From Deltaproteobacteria bacterium (lineage in GTDB: Bacteria; Desulfobacterota; Desulfarculia; Adiutricales; Adiutricaceae), in contig JAITJP010000155.1 in NCBI GenBank assembly GCA_031278835.1, forward strand, positions 1 through 5,995: DNA of 5,995 nucleotides, in the 5' to 3' direction. Within the stretch, counting starts at the first letter, position 1. Each line of letters begins with the position of its first letter. Position numbers and translations under genes: made by a program. Of this stretch, positions 1 to 4,861 are shown in pieces. The notes beneath the pieces are model-generated. The model saw nothing but the letters and a program-made list of their open reading frames with translations, was not told the origin of the DNA and ran no database searches.

Positions 1-106
1 TCGATAAAACAAAACTAAAACAAACCTTAAAAACTTAAAACAAACTAAAAAAAATAAATTAACAAAAAAAAACTTAAAACTTTTAACCAAATGGCTTTTT
101 TTTTCT
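1..106. other. A-rich, G-depleted upstream region
   Basis: The first 90 bases contain a single G (position 3) and consist mostly of A-runs broken by C and T. A 13-base direct repeat, AAAAACTTAAAAC, lies at 29-41 and 68-80. Composition changes abruptly to GCC/GGCC-rich sequence just after position 107, which marks the edge of the coding region. The stretch may hold the promoter of the thioredoxin-like gene, but I cannot point to convincing -35 and -10 boxes. No Shine-Dalgarno sequence is visible before either ATG 91 or TTG 107. Confidence 0.5.
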
Positions 107-1006
107 TTGGCCCGAAAATTCTTGGATTCAATCTCGAAGAAGCGGTCGAGCCCGGCGGGCCCGTTTCAACGTCACCAAACGAAGGCACTTTTGAAAAAAT
201 TCATTAAAATCCCCTTGGCCTTTGGCTTCATTTTGGCCATAAGCTTGATGGCCCTGATGGGCCCAGCCAAGCCGGCAACGGCCGACCTTTTTCCAACCCA
301 GCTCCAGCTGGATTTGGGTCTAAAACCCCTGGATTACCAGGCGGCCTTAAGTCAGGCCAAGCTCGAAAACAAGATGGTCATGTTGTATTTTTGGGCGGTT
401 TGGTGTGGCAACTGTCAAAATTTTAGCGATAAGGTTCTCTCTGACCCAAAAATCATAGACGCTTTAAACAAAGACTTTGTTTTTGTATCTATTGACATTG
501 ATAAAGACAAGGTCACCTCGCAAGGCTTTCGGGTCAGGGCCGTGCCGACCACCATTTTTTTGGAAAACGACGGCAAGCCGGTTTCGGTCTTACCCGGGGC
601 CGTGCCTGGCCTAATCTTTAGCCTGGTCTTGGATTACATGGCCGACGGCTCATACCAACAAATGGAATTCGCCCAGTATTTTGAGCAAAAACATGGCGGA
701 TCTTTTAGCCCCTCGGAGCAAGAAACGGCCCCGGGCTCAAGGGCCTCAGCTCAAAATGACCCCCTGATTGCTGACCTGAGCCTTTACTTAAAAGAGCTTT
801 ACCAAGAGGTCTCCAGCCCCTTGGGCCTACAAATGGCCCTAAGCTCGGCCCATATTACCCTTCGCGGCCTGACTAGCTCGGGTTACTGGCTGGGCGCCCC
901 GGCCCTGGCCAAAATGCTTTACGAGGGCCAAGCCGGCCCATGGCTTTTCCTATCAAAGTCCAAACTGGCCGGTGAGTCCAAGCTTCTGGAGCCCAAAGTC
1001 AATTAA
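107..1006 (+). CDS. Membrane-anchored or secreted thioredoxin-fold protein (CGNC active site)
   Basis: Predicted extracytoplasmic thiol-disulfide protein. Counting from TTG 107, a basic N-terminus is followed by a hydrophobic segment at about residues 35-52 and a possible signal-peptidase site (PATA before DLFP, about residue 59). The thioredoxin domain spans about 70-180. It shows W99-C100-G-N-C103 after the strand VMLYFWAV, and the conserved cis-proline in RAVPTT (P147). This arrangement resembles the thioredoxin-like (Thioredoxin_7, SoxW/DsbD C-terminal type) families. Residues 180-299 match nothing I recognise. The start is uncertain: ATG 91 is out of frame across a T9 tract, TTG 107 has no ribosome site, and TTG 191 (residue 29) has a weak GAAGG five bases upstream and would give a compact, classical signal peptide. 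Coding-like composition from about 107 favours an upstream start. The substrate or redox partner cannot be told from the context. Function class is fairly sure, role is not. Confidence 0.85.
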   Translation: MARKFLDSISKKRSSPAGPFQRHQTKALLKKFIKIPLAFGFILAISLMALMGPAKPATADLFPTQLQLDLGLKPLDYQAALSQAKLENKMVMLYFWAVWCGNCQNFSDKVLSDPKIIDALNKDFVFVSIDIDKDKVTSQGFRVRAVPTTIFLENDGKPVSVLPGAVPGLIFSLVLDYMADGSYQQMEFAQYFEQKHGGSFSPSEQETAPGSRASAQNDPLIADLSLYLKELYQEVSSPLGLQMALSSAHITLRGLTSSGYWLGAPALAKMLYEGQAGPWLFLSKSKLAGESKLLEPKVN

Positions 1007-1018
1007 CCAATTGACTTT
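995..1018. repeat. Perfect 10-bp inverted repeat over the stop codon
   Basis: AAAGTCAATT (995-1004) and AATTGACTTT (1009-1018) are perfect reverse complements with a 4-base loop, AACC. The TAA stop (1004-1006) sits at the stem-loop junction. The stem is A/T-rich and no T-run follows, so it is a poor match to an intrinsic terminator. It may stabilise the mRNA 3' end or be an operator-like palindrome. The outer part competes with a second weak pairing, ACCAAT (1006-1011) with ATTGGT (1025-1030). Confidence 0.6.
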
Positions 1019-1134
1019 AAGGTTATTGGTCCATTAAAACAAAAAAAACAACTAACCTTACCAAGTACTTTGGTATCTTTGAGCCTTAAGTTACCAAATT
1101 AACATAACTTTACAAGTATCTTCTATATATTTTC
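1007..1134 (+). other. Upstream region of the M48 protease gene
   Basis: A/T-rich spacer with an A8 run (1041-1048) and a short hairpin, TACCAA (1059-1064) with TTGGTA (1070-1075), around a GTACT loop. A promoter is expected here because the gap is long. TTAACA (1099-1104) and TATATA (1124-1129) are the best box-like words, but their 19-base spacing and closeness to the ribosome site make the assignment weak. Confidence 0.3.
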
Positions 1135-1139
1135 AGGAG
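1135..1139 (+). promoter_or_regulatory. Ribosome binding site of the M48 protease gene
   Basis: AGGAG lies 7 bases before ATG 1147, the best Shine-Dalgarno match in the window. It fixes the start of the metalloprotease. Confidence 0.85.
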
Positions 1140-1146
1140 CGATCCA

Positions 1147-1971
1147 ATGAAACAGGTAAAATCATTTCGTTTAATACTAAGTCTTTTAGCTTTATTGTGT
1201 TTACTGTCCGGGTGCGCCACGGTGGTCGGAACGGGTCGTTCCCAGCTAAACATGGTCAGCGATGACGAGTTAAACCAAGCCGCTTCCCTCCAATATTCGC
1301 AGCTCTTAAAGGGCAGCCATCTGTCCAGCGATCGTCAGCAGACCAGGATGATCAAAAACGTCGGGGCCCGCATCGCCAAAGCGGCCGAGAGGCTTATGGC
1401 CGCCGAAGGCCGCCAGGGCGAGATTTCCGGTTACAAGTGGGAGTTTAACCTAATCGACTCAAAAGAAGTTAACGCCTTTTGCATGCCCGGCGGGAAAGTG
1501 GCTTTTTACACGGGCATCATGCCCATCTGCAAAGACGAGGCAGGGGTGGCCGCGGTCATGGGTCACGAGGTGGCCCACGCCTTGGCCCGGCACGGCAACG
1601 AGCGGGTTAGTCAGCAAATGATGGTCGGCATTGGGGCCAACCTTCTGGGCCTAGGCCTGGGCCTGGGCGGGGTCTCCTCCGGGGCCTCCGATCTGATCAT
1701 GACCGCCTATTCGGTGGGCAGTCAGTTTGGGGTCATGTTGCCCTACAGCCGGGCCCATGAGTCCGAGGCCGATCGCATCGGCATGACCTTAATGGCCATG
1801 GCCGGTTATGACCCCCATGAGGCCGTGGCCCTTTGGAAACGCATGGACGCCGCCGGAGGCTCAAGCCCGCCTTACTTTATGTCAACCCACCCCTCAAACC
1901 GTCAGCGCATTGAGGGTTTGGAAAAGTACATGCCCGAAGCCATGCAATACTATAGCGGGCCCAAGAAATAA
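1147..1971 (+). CDS. M48-family zinc metalloprotease lipoprotein (LoiP/YcaL/BepA-like)
   Basis: Predicted periplasmic, membrane-tethered zinc endopeptidase of family M48, a family that in Enterobacteria degrades misassembled outer-membrane proteins. The 274-residue product begins with a lipoprotein signal peptide whose lipobox is L20-S-G-C23. Residue 24 is Ala, which fits outer-membrane sorting. The zinc site is H140-E-V-A-H144 (E141 catalytic), preceded by the substrate-strand motif NAFCMPGGKVAFYTG (109-123). The third metal ligand is expected at E205 in SRAHESEADRIG, a hallmark of the family. H248 in STHPSN probably corresponds to the conserved C-terminal histidine of BepA. A Gly/Leu-rich loop lies at 161-176. 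The protein ends near residue 274 without the TPR repeats of BepA, so LoiP/YcaL-like length is the better comparison. The start is set by AGGAG. A strong terminator follows, so it is likely monocistronic. All catalytic residues are present. Confidence 0.93.
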   Translation: MKQVKSFRLILSLLALLCLLSGCATVVGTGRSQLNMVSDDELNQAASLQYSQLLKGSHLSSDRQQTRMIKNVGARIAKAAERLMAAEGRQGEISGYKWEFNLIDSKEVNAFCMPGGKVAFYTGIMPICKDEAGVAAVMGHEVAHALARHGNERVSQQMMVGIGANLLGLGLGLGGVSSGASDLIMTAYSVGSQFGVMLPYSRAHESEADRIGMTLMAMAGYDPHEAVALWKRMDAAGGSSPPYFMSTHPSNRQRIEGLEKYMPEAMQYYSGPKK

Positions 1972-1980
1972 ACCGAATTG

Positions 1981-2036
1981 TTGCCCGGTTTTGGCCGGTT
2001 TGGCCAAAACCGGGGCAAACCGGCCTGGACTTTTTT
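1981..2036 (+). terminator. Hairpin terminator after the M48 protease gene
   Basis: TTGCCCGGTTTTGGCC (1981-1996) pairs with 2002-2018 through 16 bp with one bulged G and a GGTTT loop. A second, mutually exclusive stem forms between GGCCGGTTTG (1993-2002) and CAAACCGGCC (2016-2025), ten perfect pairs with a 13-base loop, five bases before a T6 run (2031-2036). The second stem plus T-run is the more terminator-like. Position just after the stop supports rho-independent termination. Confidence 0.75.
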
Positions 2037-2246
2037 CTAATTTAATCTAAAAAAACTAAGATCGCCTCCACAAAAACGCTGTTGCCGCTTAAATCTTTCA
2101 AAAGACAGTTTAATTCAAAAAAAATCTCTTTAATTTCTAGATTTTTTAATCGACAAAAGTTTATATCAATTTTGAATTGTAAATTTTTTATAAATTTATG
2201 ATCATTAATATATTTATCTAGATTATTTGGAGTTTATACCCCTGTC
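2037..2246. other. A/T-rich gap before the TolC gene
   Basis: No gene is visible in this stretch. It holds an A/T hairpin, AAAAAATCT (2119-2127) with AGATTTTTT (2139-2147), flanked by A- and T-runs that could act as a weak bidirectional terminator. A second is TAAATTT (2180-2186) with AAATTTA (2192-2198). Sequence from about 2160 to 2220 is almost pure A/T with several TATA-like words (TATAAA at 2189, TATATT at 2209). It therefore probably contains the promoter of the TolC gene, though no -35/-10 pair with standard spacing stands out. Confidence 0.4.
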
Positions 2247-2293
2247 AGCCTCATTTTTTTTTAATTTGAGGCTTTACCTCCTGTCGAGAGAGG
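2247..2293 (+). promoter_or_regulatory. Possible structured 5' leader of the TolC gene
   Basis: Four complementary blocks alternate before the start: AGCCTCA (2247-2253), TGAGGCT (2267-2273), CCTC (2277-2280) and GAGG (2290-2293, part of the ribosome site). Block 1 pairs with block 2 around a T9-containing loop. Block 2 can instead pair with block 3 and block 3 with block 4, so pairing of 1-2 would free block 3 to mask the ribosome site. CCTGTC also occurs twice (2241-2246, 2280-2285). Regulation is inference; the 4-bp stems are weak. Confidence 0.3.
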
Positions 2294-2294
2294 A
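2287..2294 (+). promoter_or_regulatory. Ribosome binding site of the TolC gene
   Basis: AGAGAGGA ends 8 bases before ATG 2303 and selects that start over the in-frame ATG at 2312. Confidence 0.75.
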
Positions 2295-2302
2295 ATAATT
2301 CT

Positions 2303-3814
2303 ATGTTTAGAATGCGAGAGTCGCTAAAAAGGCTCCCTTGGCTCTTTGGGCGTCTTGTTTTTGGCCTGATCTTTTTGTCAGTCATGCTCATGGCTGGCTG
2401 CGCCGAACCGGTTAGGCAAACCATTCCTCGGCCCATAGTGGCCCCACCGGCCGATCCGGAAACCATTTTTGGCGAGGCCACCATTGGTGAGGGCCGCTCC
2501 AAAGAAGCGGCCGCTGACATCAAAGTGCCCAATCTGCCCCATGACGGCCCCTTGACCTTGGAAGACTGCTTAAACCTGGCTCCGAAAGTAAGCTCGTCGA
2601 TTGACTCGGCCGATCAAGGTTACGTGGGGGCCATGTGGACGCGCTGGCGCTCGATTACCGATTTCCTCCCGACCGTGGACACCACTTACGGGGTAACCCA
2701 TGACGAGGACCCCATAAACGCTTTGACCGGCAGCGGCCATGATCAGTGGCGCTGGACCACTTCCGTTTCGCAGCCAGTCTTTACCGGCGGCCGCAATTTG
2801 GCTAATTATCTGCTAAGCCAGTTGGGCCTTTCCACGGCCGAGATTCGCCGGGTTCAGGCCAAAGAAGATCTGCTGTTAAACGTCAAGCAAGCTTTTTATG
2901 GGATCCTGGCCTCGGAAAAGGCCCTGGCCGTGGCCAAGACCACCGTGGTCAACCTGTCTAGCCATCTAAACGTGGCCAAAAACTTCTTTGACGTGGGCAT
3001 GGTCCCGCAAAACCAAGTCCTTCAAGCCGAAGTGGAGCTGGCCAAGGCCCAACAAGAACAAACCAACCGGGAAAGGGATCTGACCATCAATAAGGCCAGG
3101 ATGAATATCCTGCTAAGACGCGCCGTTGATTTTCCCATCAAGATCAAAGACGAGCTTGGTCACCCCAGATTCCCCTTGGGCTTGGATCAGTGCTTACTGG
3201 TTGGCCTCAAAGACAATCCCGAGATCCAGTTGGGCCGGGTGGCCGTGGAGAGCGGGGCCAAGGAAGTGGACGTGGCCAGAAGCGCCTTATACCCGCAGGT
3301 AAACGTCAATTACAACAACACCTCCATGGGCCAAAGCGGCCGGGTGGATGACGACAACAATTGGAACGTTTCGGCCACGGCCAGTTTCAATGTCTGGAAT
3401 TGGGGCAAATCCAAGGCCGACGTCGAAAATTCCAAAGTCAGGCTTAACCAAGCCATCGACACCTTGGATGGCTTGGAAAACAACATCAAGCTTGAAGTGA
3501 CCACCAACTACGAAAACCTGGTCTCGGCCGACCGCAACATCGCCGTGGCCCAACAGGCCGTGGCCTCGGCCGCCGAAGACCTGCGCATGGTCACCGAACG
3601 CTACCAGGAACAAGTGGCCACCAATACCGAGGTCTTGGACGCCCAAACCCGTTACAGCGAGGCCCAGTACGAATATTACTCGGCCCTTTACAATTACAAC
3701 CTCTCCTGGGCCTCCCTGGAGCGCTCCATGGGCCGCCGGGTCACCACGACTGGCCTAGTGGATCTGCCCACCAACCGGCCTTCCTTTAGGGTCCGGGACC
3801 TCAACCTTCCCTAG
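2303..3814 (+). CDS. TolC/OprM-type outer-membrane efflux lipoprotein
   Basis: Outer-membrane channel of the TolC (OEP) superfamily, which forms trimers with a beta-barrel and long alpha-helical tunnel and works with a periplasmic adaptor and an inner-membrane pump in drug efflux or type I secretion. The 503-residue product has a signal peptide ending in a lipobox-like L-M-A-G-C33 (Met at -3 instead of the usual Leu), so it resembles lipidated OprM/CusC-like members. After a Pro-rich linker (about 38-80) the first OEP repeat runs from about 84 (LTLEDCLNLA) to 272, and the second from about 293 to 478. Each has helix-turn-strand-helix order. Diagnostic stretches are SQPVFTGGR (156-164), DVGMVPQNQVLQAEVELAKAQ (230-250) and EVLDAQTRYSEAQYEYYSALYNY (443-465). 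Length is typical. No adaptor or pump gene adjoins it here, so its partner and cargo are unknown. A 12-bp hairpin follows. Confidence 0.93.
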   Translation: MFRMRESLKRLPWLFGRLVFGLIFLSVMLMAGCAEPVRQTIPRPIVAPPADPETIFGEATIGEGRSKEAAADIKVPNLPHDGPLTLEDCLNLAPKVSSSIDSADQGYVGAMWTRWRSITDFLPTVDTTYGVTHDEDPINALTGSGHDQWRWTTSVSQPVFTGGRNLANYLLSQLGLSTAEIRRVQAKEDLLLNVKQAFYGILASEKALAVAKTTVVNLSSHLNVAKNFFDVGMVPQNQVLQAEVELAKAQQEQTNRERDLTINKARMNILLRRAVDFPIKIKDELGHPRFPLGLDQCLLVGLKDNPEIQLGRVAVESGAKEVDVARSALYPQVNVNYNNTSMGQSGRVDDDNNWNVSATASFNVWNWGKSKADVENSKVRLNQAIDTLDGLENNIKLEVTTNYENLVSADRNIAVAQQAVASAAEDLRMVTERYQEQVATNTEVLDAQTRYSEAQYEYYSALYNYNLSWASLERSMGRRVTTTGLVDLPTNRPSFRVRDLNLP

Positions 3815-3846
3815 GGCCCTCAAGGGCTTTAGGCTCTGAACTTAAA

Positions 3847-3882
3847 AGGCCCGAGAGTCGCCTTCTGGCTACTCTCGGGCCT
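3847..3882. terminator. 12-bp GC-rich hairpin after the TolC gene
   Basis: AGGCCCGAGAGT (3847-3858) and ACTCTCGGGCCT (3871-3882) pair perfectly. Inside, GCC (3860-3862) and GGC (3867-3869) close a TTCT tetraloop after one mismatch. No T-run follows on the + strand. On the minus strand only three to four T follow the stem. It therefore is a strong stem placed like a terminator or mRNA stabiliser, but not a textbook intrinsic terminator in either direction. A smaller GCCC/GGGC hairpin (3816-3827) precedes it. Confidence 0.55.
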
Positions 3883-3949
3883 AGATTGATTAAAAATGGC
3901 TTAAATAAGCGGAACTTTTCTCTCCAAAACCATTTTTAGGTTTTTTTTG

Positions 3950-4798
3950 ATGTTAACTAAAATTTTTCTGGTGGACGCCATGGTTCAAGGTCCCTTTACC
4001 GGGGCCCCAACCACGGTGGTTTTCCTTGAATCGCCCATGGATAAGTTTAAAATGCTCTCTCTGGCCAACGAAATGGGGACCAGTCAGACCGTTTACGTCC
4101 TATTGCACTCCCAGGCCGCTTATTTACTCAGATTTTTTAGCCGCGCCCAGGAGCTGCCCATGGGGGTCCACGCCAGTCACGCCGCCGCCCACCTAATCTT
4201 CGAACTGGGCTTATTGCCGCCTGACGAGAAAATCGAATTTTTGACCCAGGAAAGCGCCCTCATAGCCAAAAGGGTCCCCTCGGAACAAACCGAGATCGGT
4301 TTTTCGCCCATCTCCATGAACAAAATGGATTCGGCCAACCTCAACGCTTACGCCGAGGTCCTGTCGATTAATCCCAAAGCCATAACCTGGGCCGGGGTCA
4401 CCCCCAACCGGGCGGCCATTTTGTTCATAGACTCCACGGTGCCCATCCGCCGGCTGGTCCCGGATCGAGAAAAGCTTCATAAAACCGGGGCCGCCGTTTT
4501 GTGCGTGACCAGCCCGGACCAATCCGGCGGCGATTACGCCCTTAGGTGCTTTACCCCAAACCTCCTTTTGCCCGAACACCAAGTCAGCGGCAACATCCAC
4601 CGCTGCCTGGCCCCCCGCTGGGCCCGAACCCTGGGGAAAAAACACCTGATCGCTCACCAATACTCTAACCGCGGCGCCCTGGTCAGGCTCGAAGTCAGCG
4701 ATCCCAACCAAGTCCTTATGACCGCCAAATCCCTGACCATTTTGCGCTCCGATCTGGTGGCCGAGCTCCAGGACTCCCTGGCCTCCCTGGCCCGCTAA
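3950..4798 (+). CDS. PhzF-family (isomerase/epimerase-fold) protein, divergent active site
   Basis: Cytosolic protein of 282 residues with the two-lobed diaminopimelate-epimerase/PhzF fold, a family of proton-shuttling isomerases of which PhzF of phenazine synthesis is the best known. Visible family marks: N-terminal strand with GPFTGAPTTVVF (14-25, usually GNPxAVV), N40-E41-M-G-T-S-Q-T with the catalytic Glu, FFSRAQELPMGVH74ASHAAAH (62-81), and PEHQVSGNIHRCLAPRW (208-224), then the C-terminal SNRGALVRLEV (239-249). H74 is kept, but the usual CGH reads GVH. The expected Asp of the E-D-P-V-T-G loop is His210. Activity is therefore doubtful or altered. ATG 3950 is preferred to the TTG directly before it. 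The ribosome site is poor: AGG (3938-3940) and then a T8 run. No phenazine genes are nearby, and the substrate is unknown. Confidence 0.85.
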   Translation: MLTKIFLVDAMVQGPFTGAPTTVVFLESPMDKFKMLSLANEMGTSQTVYVLLHSQAAYLLRFFSRAQELPMGVHASHAAAHLIFELGLLPPDEKIEFLTQESALIAKRVPSEQTEIGFSPISMNKMDSANLNAYAEVLSINPKAITWAGVTPNRAAILFIDSTVPIRRLVPDREKLHKTGAAVLCVTSPDQSGGDYALRCFTPNLLLPEHQVSGNIHRCLAPRWARTLGKKHLIAHQYSNRGALVRLEVSDPNQVLMTAKSLTILRSDLVAELQDSLASLAR

Positions 4799-4811
4799 CT
4801 AGAGAGTTAGC
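4794..4811. repeat. 7-bp inverted repeat at the PhzF stop, between convergent genes
   Basis: GCTAACT (4794-4800) and AGTTAGC (4805-4811) pair perfectly around AGAG, and the TAA stop (4796-4798) lies in the stem. It could help end transcription of the PhzF gene and of the converging transposase frame, but neither side carries a T-run. A separate 10-base palindrome, AACTTAAGTT, is at 4831-4840. I could not assign either as an insertion-sequence end. Confidence 0.45.
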
Positions 4812-4861
4812 CCTTAACCCGCCAACTTACAACTTAAGTTCTTCCCCACAACTCCTTTTAC

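Noticed and set aside
1808..2050. Open + strand frame overlapping the end of the M48 gene and its terminator
   Set aside because: It lies out of frame within the protease, has no ribosome site, and its tail translates the terminator hairpin.
2160..2220. Sigma-70 promoter boxes in the A/T-rich gap
   Set aside because: Many TATA-like words occur, but none pairs with a good -35 at 16-18 bases, so no specific promoter is claimed.
2251..2532. Minus-strand open frame over the start of the TolC gene
   Set aside because: Antisense shadow of the signal-peptide region. The composition explains the lack of stops, and no known motif appears.
3287..3646. Minus-strand open frames inside the TolC gene
   Set aside because: Shadows of the second OEP repeat. 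The Gly/Val-rich translation is what antisense GCC-rich codons give.
4211..4711. 166-codon minus-strand open frame inside the PhzF gene
   Set aside because: The sense strand carries clear PhzF motifs. The antisense product has no recognisable domain or ribosome site.
4831..4840. AACTTAAGTT as an insertion-sequence end
   Set aside because: It is a simple A/T-rich palindrome with no partner visible in the window. The other end of the element lies outside.
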